From the NCBI RefSeq assembly GCF_029227915.1, contig NC_079879.1, forward strand, positions 17,110,001 through 17,174,000: a stretch of DNA of 64,000 bases. Direction: 5' to 3'. Shown here in pieces: positions 9,187 through 20,378 of this stretch. The notes under the pieces are model-generated. The model did no database searches. It saw only the letters and a list, made by a program, of their open reading frames with translations, and was not told where the DNA came from. The translations under genes and the position numbers were made by a program. Origin of the DNA: Hydractinia symbiolongicarpus (Eukaryota > Cnidaria > Hydrozoa > Anthoathecata > Hydractiniidae). Position 1 is the stretch's first letter. The number at the start of each line of letters is the position of its first letter.

Positions 9187-10392
9187 TTAGATTTTATATG
9201 TGTTAATAAAGTGACTATGTAAAAAAATTTTTAGCTCAGAGGTATTTTTACTCAAGATTTTAAAGGGTAAGGAATTTTGAAGACGGTTCCATGAGTTTAT
9301 TGCAAAGAACTTAACAGACTTTTTACCAAACGCAGTTGAATGAACAAGAGGTAGATTCAAAAAGCCTTTGTCAGCAGCACGGGTGTGGTGGGAATGGGCG
9401 AAGTCGATTGCGAAAGTATTGATGAGGCTAATAGGAAGAGTTTTATAATAAAGGTTCAGTAGGAAAATTATATTATGTATACAGATCATGTCAGAGAATT
9501 TAATTAAGTCAAGGTTCCCGTATAGTGGGGTAGGAGAAGCATTGAAAGTACTAAAAGAGATGATACGGATAGCATGGTTTTGTAAAATTTCTATTCGACG
9601 GGTAAGAGAAGATTTTTGGCCCCATACCAAGGAGCAATATTGTATTTGGGAGTAGAAAATAGCAAAATAAATTTGACAAAGAACACATTTTGGAACAAAA
9701 TGACGAGCTTTGGCAAGTGCTCCATTAGATTTTTTAAGGTTGGTGATGGTGATGTTAATTTGAGATTTCCAGGAGAGGTTTGAGTCAAGAGTTATACCAA
9801 GGTATTTGACAGTATCACTAGGAACGATTTTAGTTCCATTGATTAGAAATTTAAAATTAAATAAAATTGGTTTTAACGGAGTTTTAAAAATAACAAGTTC
9901 AGTTTTAGATTTATTTAATGAGATTTTATTTGCATTGAGCCATTGACAAAGGAATTTGAGATCCAAGTTAAGATGTTTATTTAGTTGTTTAGCGGATTTA
10001 CTAATATTTAGCAGGTTGGTATCATCTGCAAAGAGGTGGACCATGGAATGTTTAATTGCAGTATGAAGATCATTAATATAGAGTAGAAATAAAAGTGGAC
10101 CAAGAACAGAGCCCTGAGGAACACCATGACGAATAGGTTTATGTGAAGATGACGAATTATTGATAAACACAAACTGTTCTCTGTTGGTTAGGAAAGAGCG
10201 CAGCAAAGATAAAGGAACCCCACGAATACCATAGTGATAAAGTTTTTTAATTAAAATTTCATGGTCAACAGTGTCGAAAGCTTTTTGTAGGTCAATGAAG
10301 ACACCACAAACAAGAAGACCATTGTCAATAGCTGGAATGTTTATGTTCTGCTGGACTGAATTTATTTTTGTGAAAAATAAAATATTTGGCAT
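9187..10392 (-). CDS. Non-LTR retrotransposon reverse transcriptase, 5'-truncated
   Basis: 401 codons open. RT core motifs: FIDLQKAFDTVDHEIL (motif A), GVPQGSVLGPLLFLLYINDL (motif B) and LFADDTNLL (motif C, ADD), then the usual thumb and C-terminal region. The endonuclease and first RT motifs are absent, as in 5'-truncated insertions. The type looks CR1/L2/Rex1-like. Nested within the DNA transposon 8650-12367. The uninterrupted frame suggests a younger insertion than its surroundings. Confidence 0.85.
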   Translation of the reverse strand: MPNILFFTKINSVQQNINIPAIDNGLLVCGVFIDLQKAFDTVDHEILIKKLYHYGIRGVPLSLLRSFLTNREQFVFINNSSSSHKPIRHGVPQGSVLGPLLFLLYINDLHTAIKHSMVHLFADDTNLLNISKSAKQLNKHLNLDLKFLCQWLNANKISLNKSKTELVIFKTPLKPILFNFKFLINGTKIVPSDTVKYLGITLDSNLSWKSQINITITNLKKSNGALAKARHFVPKCVLCQIYFAIFYSQIQYCSLVWGQKSSLTRRIEILQNHAIRIISFSTFNASPTPLYGNLDLIKFSDMICIHNIIFLLNLYYKTLPISLINTFAIDFAHSHHTRAADKGFLNLPLVHSTAFGKKSVKFFAINSWNRLQNSLPFKILSKNTSELKIFLHSHFINTYKI

Positions 10393-12289
10393 TGTTACTA
10401 TAGCTTAACGTGAAAACACAATTAAATAGCTTTTAGTTGTACCCAGAGGCTGTTAAAGTAAGCTTCTGCTTTTTTTTGCAGTGCAGTTGAGGAGGTAGCT
10501 ACTAGACTCTAAAGCTAGCGATGCTAGCTTTTGTGCACAGGGTGTAGTAAAAAATACAATGAAGGTTTCCTTGAAGACATGTTTAGCAGCTATCTGGCTA
10601 GCTTAAATACAACACAAGGTATATACAGGTATACATAACTAATTCTATTTCTCCCGAACAGACCTTCTTTTACACTCTAGCTAATATTCTTTTGGTGCAG
10701 AACACATAAACAAAAAAATAAAATCATATGCTGTTAATTTGGTTGAAAAAGATAAAAAACTGGATTAAGAAGTTCATACCGTTTAATTAACTAAATAGTT
10801 ATACGCTTAATTAAATCGGTTAGGGATTAAATAACAATCTATTTTACAGATTAAATTACAATTTTAAGCTCTGACTGCATGGAATGCAACATCCCATGTT
10901 TTATGACTTTAATCTTTTAGTAAAGCAACAAACATAAATTTATTGAAAAAAATCAATTGGTTTGACCATAGTGGCCATTTAGTTGTAAATGAGTTTCCAG
11001 GGACCCGTTTCGTGAAAAACCGAAACTGCAATATGATAAAAAAGAGGAATGAAAAAGAAAGATATTGAGTTAAAACTTGTTAGGAGATGCTTTTAGGCTG
11101 GTGTGATGGGATTAGCATAAAAAATGATTCTGTAATAACTGAACTTTCCGAATTTAGCCATTTAAAGCAGGGCGATAAGTTTTTTTAAAGACAATTATAA
11201 ATTTTGACCTAACAATTGTAAAATTTTTTAGACAATATGATTTTATTTAGGTGTATATGCACGTTACTACAATAACAGACAAAAGGAGCCAGTTATTATA
11301 TACGTCAAAACGTATATATCTGATCTATATCTGACTGACACATGGTTACGTTGATGACTCAATATTAGATAATATATAGCTAAACCATGCCACTATAATG
11401 CTGGCGTGATAAAGCCTCAACTTAGGTTTATAGAGGTTCACGTCAGCAATAAGTCGCCTGCAAGACAAAAATGGAATTAGAAAGACTGCATGTGTCTAAA
11501 AAAATACTAAAAACTTAACTAGCTAGCTTAGTGCGGAAGGTCTTGGGTTCAAACCCCACCGAGTCATGTCAGAGACTATAAAAGTGTGAATCTATCCTTT
11601 CTGCTTAGCGTTCAGCATGAGAATAGGATTGATATCTTAGGCGGTTGTCTAGTTGAGTGATTGCTGTGCTTGCACAACTTTCATAGCTCAAATGGCTTTA
11701 AATGTGCTAGTACTTTCTTCCCAGGACCCTTGTTGATAGCAGTACCAACAGGAACTGAACAGGCTATCCTGGGTAAATAATTTCAATAATAAAATAATAA
11801 TAATAGGCATCTTCAGTAATTCTAATCACAAAACCCTCTGAGAATTCTGTGGCTTGGTAGCTAGCTATAGCTAGCTAAAAGTACTTTCACTTTTAACTAT
11901 AATATGAAATGAAGATAGCTAAAAATCATAATTAAAAAAGTGTATAGCTAGCTACCTTGGTTTGCACAACCTTTGTAGCTACAAAAGTACGTCTTGTACC
12001 TTTACTAGCTAGCTAGCATAGATGGCTGAAAACTTTAAAATAAATATATATTTAAAATTTGTTTGTAGCCAAAAAAAGCGAAGCAACACTGCAATCATGT
12101 TTTCTTGAAGCAAAAACACTTTAGCTAACTTGTTTCAGATTAAAAACAAAACACTATCCTTGATTTTGATCCAAGATTGCTTTGCATAAATTATAGCAAT
12201 ACGATGTTCTCGGCGGTCCGCATGCAATTCTTAACAAAATGACCAAATTTTGTTTAAATTAAAAATCAGCACGAATCGTGATGATTTTA
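10393..12289. other. Non-coding interior of the DNA transposon
   Basis: AT-rich, with no convincing ORF. It is rich in the palindrome AGCTAGCT (for example 11859-11880, 11943-11955, 12004-12017) and carries a SINE-like stretch near 11517-11810. Confidence 0.5.
11517..11810 (+). repeat. Possible tRNA-derived SINE
   Basis: TAGCTTAGTGCGGA resembles a pol III A box, and GGGTTCAAACCC (about 11545-11556) is a good B box. About 230 bases of body follow, then an AATAATAATAATAA-type tail (11785-11807). The A-to-B spacing is shorter than in a tRNA, so this is a tentative call; no cloverleaf forms. Confidence 0.35.
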
Positions 12290-12367
12290 ACCAGCCTGGC
12301 CCAGGGTCATTTCTTCGCGCCGTCTCGGATATCAAAAAAGCGAAAAATTGCCCTGGGAACGAGGTTG

Positions 12368-12614
12368 ACTCATCTTTATTATATACTTTCAACAAAGTCT
12401 GAAGATTGCAGAACAAGTTTGGAATTCCCCTTTTTACTACGTATGCGTTGATGATCAGTGGATTTTTGCTCATGATCAACGGTGTTTTGTGTAATGGAGC
12501 GTGTCAAAAAGTTGTGAAGTCACAAGGTGGTTTTCGGTATGATAATTTTTATAAGAGTTTGACCGCGAATTCACAAAAATAAAACAAATAACGGTGTATC
12601 ATGACCCTCTAAAC
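12368..12614 (+). repeat. Right terminal repeat of element A
   Basis: Continues from the interrupted repeat-protein start (ACTCATCTTTATTATATAC) through an NRF-1-like core (TACGTATGCG, 12432-12441) into a stretch matching the E termini (GTGTAATGGAGCGTG, AGAGTTTGACCG). It ends at about 12614 (CCCTCTAAAC). A shadow ORF here is not a gene. Confidence 0.65.
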
Positions 12615-13289
12615 TAGTTTCTTATAATGCGACATTTTTGATGTTATTAACGTTTCCCTTTAATAGTTACGTCATTTCCTTCCGTACAATTTTGCAAGCA
12701 CGTAGACTAAAGCTATATTCAGCAGAACTAATTAATTATTCAATAATTTTAATTTAAAGAGGAATTGTTGAGGCTGAATATTATTGGTGTAAGATAATGT
12801 GTGTATAGCTATAAAATCGTGACAAGAGTGTTATAAAATAAAAAAAAAACTGATTATGTAAAAAAAAAAATTGCTGCCACCTTTAAAGATATTTTCCAAG
12901 TTGATTTTCAGAGAAAATCAAAAAAATAAATAAATTTTCAGCCTTGCCGTTGTTCTTATTTTGTTTTTATTGTTCATCAATTTTCAGGTTTATTACTTTT
13001 CTTTTAAAATTGTTCTTATAGAGAAATAAAGTTTATGTAAGTTAAGTTAGCTATGATTTACAGTTACAATAATAATCAAAAATTGAATTTTAAAATTTTA
13101 GAATATTCAATGATTTTGTTCCCCCATATTACTCAGTCCTCTTCAAAGTTCAGTACTTTGTCAGATTATTGCTAATGGCGGAAATCTTTAAGCCGCAGGG
13201 CTTCTTGTTTTTGGTTTAGACAGACATGCACCAACGCAACACCTATTTCTTCAAATTGGGGCTTTGAACGTCAATCAATTAAATATACA
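12615..13289. other. Unannotated AT-rich spacer
   Basis: No ORF, RNA gene or recognisable element; many A and T runs (for example 12838-12870). Confidence 0.5.
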
Positions 13290-13565
13290 TCAAGTTTTAC
13301 TTATTATGTACAAGATAAAACAGAACGTAACACTAAAATTGTTCAGTTCAGTTCAATACAACATAAATATACTACCAGATTTTCAAAAATTAATTATGAA
13401 GTACTAAAAATTTTATTAAAATCTAGCACATTTTCTATTAGACATAGCGGACTATACCTTTGGAATACTTTGTTATGTGAAGCAATTAGAACAAACGAAA
13501 CTCTTAAATTTTTTAAGAAAAATACAAAAGCAAAATTATTAACGACAGAACTTATAGACATTTAA
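13290..13565 (+). pseudogene. C-terminal scrap of a non-LTR retrotransposon ORF2
   Basis: 91 codons in one frame before the TAA at 13563, including TTRFSKINYEVL and FSIRHSGLYLWNTLL, the arrangement seen at the extreme C-terminus of CR1/L2-type reverse transcriptases (compare the end of the RT at 9187). It is extremely 5'-truncated; AT-rich 3' sequence follows. No methionine start is expected. Confidence 0.6.
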
Positions 13566-13803
13566 AAATATTTTTAGATACACACTCGTATATAGACTTT
13601 GTATAGTTAACATATTTCTTTACTATATTTGATATCTTTTTTAATATTACTCTAAATTTCTCTCTCTTTTCTGCTTAAAAACGGGGCTTGGTCCAGCCAT
13701 TTTTGTAAATATTTAAAGAAATTAAAACCTGTAACATTTACATAACGTCGAAACATATATCGATCTATCTATCAAAAACCTAAAACAACCTATTTGTTTC
13801 TAT

Positions 13804-13995
13804 TACTCTTCTGCCTAAGTGGATTTTTCCACGGGCCTTATCGACTAGTCTATTATAATAATACGGAGAGTGTGTCCGTCTGTCTGTGATAGATAAAGTG
13901 GATGCGTTCATTTTCCTTCGATGTTGCCAAAAAATGCATGTCTAATATGTTACATTTTCTGACGTTACGGCGCGACGTCAATAACACTACTTTAA
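13804..13995 (+). repeat. Repeat R2, copy 1
   Basis: Starts around CTAAGTGGATTTTTCCACGG and runs through TATTATAATAATACGGAGAG, a CTGTCTGT run and GACGTTACGGCGCGACGTCA. Copy 2 is at 14540-14733, in direct orientation about 740 bases away. Note the short palindrome GTGGATTTTTCCAC. Confidence 0.7.
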
Positions 13996-14539
13996 TGTCA
14001 ATATTCTATATTATATTAATGAAGCCATTACAGTGCACCTAAAACTTTGGTCAAATATCTTGGAAACAAGATGGTGACGTTAATGATTTTTCACCGCGTG
14101 TGTAACTAGGGACCACCTAGGACCAATTTGGGTAAATTTCCCAAACCAGGATCCCCGAATCCGTTTCGGATTGGACGGGTTTATGACATCATCAAAAAAT
14201 TTTTTAACCCCAATATCTCTACAACCGTTTGTCAAAGATACTTAATCCTATACATTTTCTTGATCAGCGTTTTAAGATTTATACGATGAAGACAACGGGG
14301 TATATAAATTTGTTAAAATTTTTTTGGTACTTTGGGGGAACTTTCCAGACGTCAGCAGTATTTTAAAATATTTTATCTCCTTATCTGTTCCTTAAATATA
14401 CATGTTCATTTACATTATTTTGATCGGAGTCTCAAGCTCTTTACAATGGATGCTACAGGTAACAAAATTCTAACAATAATTTTTATGTATAGGAGCAGGA
14501 CACTGCTTACGTCATCAAAATTTAAATGGTCTTTTCTAT

Positions 14540-14733
14540 TTCTTCTCTGACTAAGTGGATTCTTCCACGGGCCTTATCGACTAGTCTCTTATAATAATAG
14601 GGAGAGTGTGTGTGTCTGTATGTCTGTAACAGGCAAAGTGGATGTTCTCATTTTGCTTTGATATCGCCGAAAAATGCATGTCTAATATGTTAAATTTTTT
14701 GACGTTACGGCGCGACGTCAATAGCACTACTTT
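14540..14733 (+). repeat. Repeat R2, copy 2, ends at element E
   Basis: Matches copy 1 up to GCACTACTTTA, where the match stops and the E terminus begins (AGCTAGTATAGGG). The break point therefore marks the E insertion boundary within a few bases. The interval between the copies (14000-14540) recurs inverted at 59745-60175. Confidence 0.7.
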
Positions 14734-14738
14734 AGCTA

Positions 14739-14833
14739 GTATAGGGGGGGTCATGATAACCAGGATTGTCCAAAAATCACGGTCAAACTCTCATAAAAAT
14801 TATCATACAGAATTATGCTTGTGACGTCACAAC
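14739..14833 (+). repeat. Outer part of E left TIR, before the B insertion
   Basis: Holds the CRE-type palindrome TGACGTCA (14822-14829). It continues at 30689 after element B; the join matches the uninterrupted versions at 44665-44700 (inverted) and 60220-60260. Confidence 0.7.
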
Positions 14834-14986
14834 AGTAGTAGTAAGGAGTGAATTTAAGTACACTGACCTCCTTCCACACCTTTACCCCCAAAAACCCCGC
14901 TTCCACCACTTCCACCACCAGAAATACCGATTCCGATAATACGCATGCGCAATAGCGTATACACTATAAATAATAGTATACAGAAT
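14834..14986 (+). repeat. Left TIR of element B and promoter region
   Basis: C-rich tract (CTTCCACCACTTCCACCACC), an NRF-1-like core ACGCATGCGC (14941-14950), then a TATA-rich palindrome (GTATACACTATAAATAATA...) 10-30 bases before the polymerase ATG at 14987. Likely drives the left-end transcript (inference). Confidence 0.65.
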
Positions 14987-17900
14987 ATGAGTAAAGGAAA
15001 TTCCCCAATTATTCAATCCTTGACCAAATCAAAAATTTTTCTGGTTGGAATAAAATGTACCTATAAAAAAGTGATGAAATTTTTCAAAACGGCAATCAGT
15101 AAACTATATGATATAGTATCAGCACCAGTAGCGGCAACTCGCGAAGCTCTCGCTAACCAAATAAGGAGCGTGAAGGATACCGTTAGTTACTATTATAACA
15201 GGGTCAGGGATAAATTTTCAGGAACACCAACTCTCCACGATGAGGTTTAACGGGTCACCATCGAAGATGAATACCAAGGAATTGAGGACCTCAAACACAT
15301 GTTCGGGAAAGAATCTAATCATGCCACTAATACTGATGTAATTGAGGATATCCTTAATATTTTTGATGATGACGCGGAAATGATACAAGACGGAAACCGC
15401 ATCAAAACACGGCGATTTAATAATAACCTTAACCAGCCATTGACGGAGGCTATCATGCGAAAAATCACACCACACGTAGACATGCGTGTGAAGGTGGTAT
15501 ACAGCTTTAGCTGCGAAATTTACGGAGGGGGTGGAGATGTGGCCAATTACCACAAAACAAAGAGCTCCGGGTCACTCTCAAGCATGGCTGAAATCGAGGC
15601 TTTTACGGATGAATGCGAGATAAAGCGCCTGGATCTGGAAGATGCCGAATTTTGGACGAAAGCCCACTTGCCACCAGATAGGACTATCGAGACACCAAGA
15701 GCAAATGAAGGTAAAATAATATTCAAGCACGTTCAGATCAAGATAATTTCTACGAGGGAACTCCTACTTGGATGTGGACCTTTTCCAGGCTGGTTGCGCA
15801 TCAAGAGGTGCATTTATAGTTTTGACAAAACAGACGAAAGAATGGACAGCCTATGCTTTTGGAGATGCTTGGCCGTTCATTACCGCGAGAATCGAAAGCA
15901 ACGTGAAAAACATATTACGCAAGAGGCCCTCAAGTTAGCCCACGAGTACTACGAGGACCATAATCTAAAAAGGGAGGATGTACGTGCTACGAGGCTCGTG
16001 GACTTGGAGGGCATCGCTAAAAGATTTGAAATTAATATCAGAGTCTTCGAACCAAAGACAAACTCCGACAAGTCTGCATGGCGTCTCGTCTATGGACAAG
16101 CCCAATACAAAAAAGACTTAGACACGATCAATATTGGTATGCTGCAGGGTCATTGTTTCTATATCAAGAAGATGGATGTATTGACGCAGCATTGGGAATG
16201 CGAGGTTTGTACACAAAGATTTACCAGATCCGAAAATCTCACACGACACAAGAATAACGAATGCGAAGGTATCAAGACAAAGATCATTTGCAAAGGTGAT
16301 AGGGTTGAGCGCATGCAGAGTAGCTCTGAAAAGGTATTCTATCCCGATAAGGGTTTCAGTTACGCGGCATGCCAATGGATTGAAGCCATGTCAAAGCAAA
16401 CAGGTAGGCATATACACCACACACTCTGTGGGCATGGGGGAGAACGCGTGATACGTGAGGGTAGTAAGGCTGTATACAAGATCGATTGGTATGAGCCCCA
16501 TACAAAGACAGTATACGAATACCACGGCTGTAAATGGCATAGATGCCCTTGTCAACCACAGCGAACCAACGTAGATAAAAATAATTTCAATCGTACCAAA
16601 TTTAAAGAGGACCACATTCAAGGGCTGGGGTACAATCTTGTCACTGCACGGGAGTGCGAAAAGCCTCCCAAGGCTAAGAGGTTATTCAAGAAAAAATTTC
16701 GACCATATCCTCACTTTATCATTTTTGATTTCGAGGCCCTACTGGCACCATTGAATCAACAGTTCACGTCTGATTTAACATATATCTCCGAGCATATACC
16801 CGTCAGCGTAGCCATCCACGATAGCTTACAGGAACATCCTACCTTCATCATGAATGAAAACCCAAAGGTGCTTGTGCAAAAATTCGTTGAGCAACTAGAG
16901 CAGAGGCAAATGAGGATTGTCCAAGAAGTCGAACGTATATATCCCAAGCCAGATAATTTCGATATGCTCCCGGAACAAACTCAAAATGCTTGGCACGAAT
17001 GGGTAAATCAAGTGACGGTGATAGGTTTTAATAGTGGCAAGTACGATATCAACATGATAAAGCGGTATTTTGTCGAACGAATTGCGGATGATGATAATAC
17101 CTAAGTAGCGAAAAAAGACAACGACTACATGTTTCTAACCACATCGAGGTTCAAATTTATTGATATTAAGAATTTCCTTCCACCAGGCCTGAGTTTTGAA
17201 AAATGGTGCAAGTCATTGGATTGCAATCTTGAGAACCTCGTGTTCCCATACGAATGGCTAACATGCTATGAAAAATTGAGCCATCGAGGCCCAGTCAACT
17301 ATGAGGTGTTTTATAGCACACTCAGTGGTAAAAACACCCTCTCGCAAGAGGGTTACCAGACGTTCAGAGATGAGTTTTTTAAAAGAGGATGCGTCACGAT
17401 GCTGGATTGGTTAGCAGAATACAATATGGCGGATGTAATACCATTTATCGAAGCCGCAATACATACTACGAGGATGAGATTGACATTCTAAAAGATGCAG
17501 TAAGCATTCCGGGTGTGTCTATGGGCTACGTTCTGAACAAGTCTCTACGAGTGAACCCCGAGATCCAGCTTTATGCTCCGGGTGATCCCTGTAAGCATAA
17601 ATGCGAGGCTCATTGCACCAAAGCCCGATGCGAGTATTGTAAACAGGTTCAAAAAGATTGTAAATATTGTACAAAGAACGAGGCCTATGAACTCCTCCAA
17701 ACGGGCATGGTAGGTGGCCCAGCTATCGTATTTTGCAGGTACCATGAGAGTAATGTGACGGGTATCAGATCACATATTTATAACGAACCGAAAGAATGTA
17801 GAACCATCCCAGGATATGACGCCAATATGCCTTACCCGACCACCCTACTCCAAGATTTTCCTTGTGGGAAGGAGAAGCTAATAAAAACGGCAGACCCTGC

Positions 17901-19037
17901 TAAAAAATAGATGATCTGGTGCGAGACATTCTCGCTCTTCGCTCTATTGAGGTGCCTACTGAGTTGTACGACAAATTTAGTGAGATGTCACCGTTATTTG
18001 TGGTTAGAGAGATCGCTGACAATCAAATCTCTCAGCATATGCACGATTATTTAAACAAGACATGGCGAAAACGTATCCCAGGTACCAGGAAGCTGTTGGG
18101 AGTGATAAAAGCTGAGAAGATCCTGCTTTGTACTGACCTGCTTAAATAGTACCTGAATCATGTGTTGAAGATTACGGCTTGCTACCAGCTACTCAAGTAC
18201 TCACGTGGTAAACCATTCGCTTGAATCCCGGAAGAAATCGCAGATGCGCGTCGCCAAGCAGATAAAGACCCTGATAAACGTATTGCGGGCGATACTGCTA
18301 AATTAAAAGGTAATAGCTTCCACGGGAAGATGATTGAGGATCTTGCGAGACATAATAATACCACATTTACAAAGGATGAAAAGGTAGTAGATTCAGCAAT
18401 GAGAAGCCCTTACTTGAATGATCTTGAAGTAATTGGAGAGGCATACGAAGTAAGACGAAGTAAACAAGGCGTTTCCATAAATAGAGCGTATCAGTGCGGA
18501 ATCCATGTATATCAATTAGCTATATTGCGGATGCTCGAATTTTACTATAATTTTCTCGACAAGTACGTAGATCGACGAGATTTTGAATATGTGTATATGG
18601 ATACCGACTCAGCGTATTTTGCCATATCTGGCGATAATATACGTGATATTGTTCGTCCTGAATTATTTGAGCAGCATGATGAGGATGTTAAAAACTGGCT
18701 AGTCACCGATAAATATTCAAGCAGAACCGGAGGATTATTTAAAGAAGAATTCATCGGTTCAAGAATGATTGCTTTAACAGCAAAATGTTATTTCATCGAA
18801 GGGTTAGAAGGCACTAAATTTTCCTGCAAAGGAATGTCGAAAAGGCAAAATGAAGTGACGTGGTCTAGATATATGGGAGCACTGAAGGGAGAGCTGGATA
18901 ATGCAAAAAATGTGGGATTCCGGGTGCATAACCAGGGGATGATCACGTATGAGCAAAACAAACTGGGGCTATCGGCGTTCTATGATAAGAGAGTTGTACA
19001 TGAGTATAACGTGCACACCTCCCCGCTGACGCTGTAA
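14987..19037 (+). pseudogene. Protein-primed family B DNA polymerase (type 1) with N-terminal protease- and nuclease-like domains
   Basis: Replicates the element from its ends. Order: basic N-terminus (14987-15250); OTU-like candidate Cys protease (SLCFWRCLAVH near 15850, GHCFYI near 16150); C2H2 finger (CEVCTQRF...H); PD-(D/E)XK-like nuclease (YKIDWYE...HGCKWHRCPC); Exo I FDFEAL, Exo II GFNSGKYDIN, Exo III YNMADV; Cys-rich insert; motif A GYDANMPYP; motif B KLKGNSFHGKM; motif C MDTDSAYF. Stops at 15248, 17102, 17908, 18147 and 18222 and frameshifts near 17462 and 17910. ATG chosen because C and D have MSK at the same TIR edge. Confidence 0.85.
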
Positions 19038-19062
19038 ATAGTGAGGTTTCCATGTCCAAAAG

Positions 19063-19087
19063 TTTTGTGAAGCACTACTTCACAAAA
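19063..19087. terminator. 10-bp perfect hairpin after polymerase stop
   Basis: TTTTGTGAAG / CTTCACAAAA, loop CACTA, 26 bases after the polymerase stop and 17 before the HNH gene start. Confidence 0.5.
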
Positions 19088-19103
19088 TGTAACAAAAAAC
19101 AAA

Positions 19104-19559
19104 ATGGAGGAAACCAAGAAATGCACACAATGCAAAAAGTCTTCATCTTTTGATAATTTCAAGATCAACAAGCGTAATGTGCAACGGACAAAACAATGTA
19201 TCAAATGCATCGATAGTAGGAGGGCGTTAGTGGAGCGGAACAAATGCCCGCATCAAAAACAGAGGAGTCGTTGTAAGGAATGTGATTTCCCTGCATATAT
19301 GCATGGGCTAATTCTAAATAGGATTAAGAATGCTCTAATCTATGACACGGAGATAGCATCCACCGAGTACCTGGGGTGCGGGATCTGTACATTTATCGGG
19401 CATATACAAAAGCAATTCAAAGATGGCATGTGCTGGAGCAATCGAGGGCAGTGGGAATTCGATCATAAAATGCCAGTTAAATTTCGAGAAAATGGCGTTA
19501 CCCCAAGCGAAGAATTACAGCTTGCGCGTTTACATTATACCAACATTCAACCCATGTGA
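19104..19559 (+). pseudogene. Zinc-module HNH endonuclease-like protein, ends one Trp early
   Basis: 151 codons open. N-terminal CTQCKK...CIKCIDSRRA module, one CPHQKQRSRCKEC zinc knuckle, then an HNH-like fold (YLGCGICTF, GQWEFDHKMPV, LHYTNIQPM). HNH nucleases of this layout are common in phages and large viruses as homing or processing nucleases. The TGA at 19557-19559 falls where this family normally has Trp (QPLW); the same frame continues 14 codons, so a TGG to TGA change is likely. Element-B-specific at this position. Confidence 0.65.
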
Positions 19560-19619
19560 AAAAATGAAAACCAATCGAAGGGCTATCGATCCATATCTGA
19601 GTAATTTAGTGCTTTATCC

Positions 19620-19644
19620 AAAGGTGTTGCAAAGCACCACCTTT
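19620..19644. terminator. 11-bp hairpin after HNH gene
   Basis: AAAGGTGTTGC / GCACCACCTTT, loop AAA, one mismatch. Lies between the HNH gene and the next ATG at 19665. Confidence 0.45.
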
Positions 19645-19664
19645 ATACACAAAACTACAAATAA

Positions 19665-20241
19665 ATGGAGTTATTACTACTGACTGGTATACTCCTCCCT
19701 TATATATTGACACTTGCTTGTTTCTATCGGTATCGACGTCTAATAAACATGGCTCACGAATTAGCAGAAATATTCGATACTCCAGCCGAGGCTGTTGCGC
19801 AAAAAACTGACAAGCGCCAGGCTTTGAAGGATGCGATACGCCAAGGTAAAGCACACTTACTGCTTAAAAAATAGTGAGGCATTTATCGATAAGTGCACGG
19901 AGGATGTAATTGAAAAAATTCATACCGATTTCATTCAACATGAATTGCAGGAAAAAGGGGAGAAAACTGCAAAGGCTCTCAGTACCCATGCCATCGGCTT
20001 ATATACGAAAGCCATAGGTAATATAGTATCCATTGATAACCCAGAATGTCTACGGAAGGATATTGAGAATGATTCAATAATAGGAGATAGTATGGCTGAT
20101 TTGGGTATACTGGTATATTTGGCGTTTGGAAAATTTTTAGCGCCCCTACTCGTTGCCGCTCACACGATTAATCACACAAAACTCTCACAGTCCATTGATG
20201 AAAAGGAAGAAATAGAGAAGGAAAAGAATACATATACGTGA
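19665..20241 (+). pseudogene. N-terminally anchored helical Polinton protein, frameshifted
   Basis: N-terminal TM (LLLLTGILLPYILTLACFY), then a charged helical domain (INMAHELAEIF, DKRQALKDAIRQGK). After a frameshift near 19870 it continues with EDVIEKIHTDFIQHELQEKG and DLGILVYLAFGKFLAPLLVAAH, a second hydrophobic stretch. Sister copies 33143-33673 and 48328-48876. Always second after the polymerase. Unknown function; a type II or two-pass membrane protein. Confidence 0.6.
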
Positions 20242-20378
20242 ATATTTTATCATAGCACATCCGTGTTTCATTCTCAACAGAGAATGTTCACCCCGATCAG
20301 ACCTCTGATCATGACGGGCGAGTATAATGTGTAAGTCATATTGAAGAAGAAAGTAGTTCTTCTTTAATAAGGAAAAGA

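Larger units (their letters stand above)
8650..12367. mobile_element. DNA transposon with ~75-bp TIRs, inserted in element A
   Basis: The left end (TAACCTCATCCCCAGG...) and the reverse complement of the right end (CAACCTCGTTCCCAGG...) match over about 75 bases, including GAAGAAATGACCCTGGGCCA. The direct repeat ACTCATCTTT lies outside both ends (8640-8649 and 12368-12377), a 9-10-bp target duplication. Such long duplications with TIRs are typical of Mutator-like elements, but no transposase ORF is left, so the superfamily is open. A retrotransposon is nested inside. Confidence 0.75.
1..12614 (+). mobile_element. Polinton/Maverick element A, left-truncated by window edge
   Basis: Ordered Polinton gene set: small TM proteins, ATPase, BRO-like, integrase (-), TM protein (-), capsid (-), coiled-coil protein (+), penton-like (+) and right-end small genes (-). 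The polymerase end lies before the window. A DNA transposon (8650-12367) splits the right end; the element resumes at 12368 and its terminal repeat runs to about 12614, where it matches the ends of element E. Most genes are damaged, so the copy is dead. The outer boundary is inferred from alignment with the E termini. Confidence 0.8.

Noticed and set aside
9187-10392. Retrovirus or bacterial retron origin for the RT ORF
   Set aside because: Motif order, lack of protease/RNase H/integrase and the C-terminal region fit a non-LTR element.
11540-11590. tRNA gene at GGTTCAAACC
   Set aside because: Only B-box-like sequence; no acceptor or anticodon stem can be drawn.
12231-12479. Minus-strand 82-codon ORF
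   Set aside because: It spans the junction of the DNA transposon and the A terminal repeat; no motif, no copy elsewhere.
17102-18224. Reassigned stop codons keeping the polymerase functional
   Set aside because: TAA, TAG and TGA all occur, together with frameshifts; ordinary pseudogene decay explains it better.
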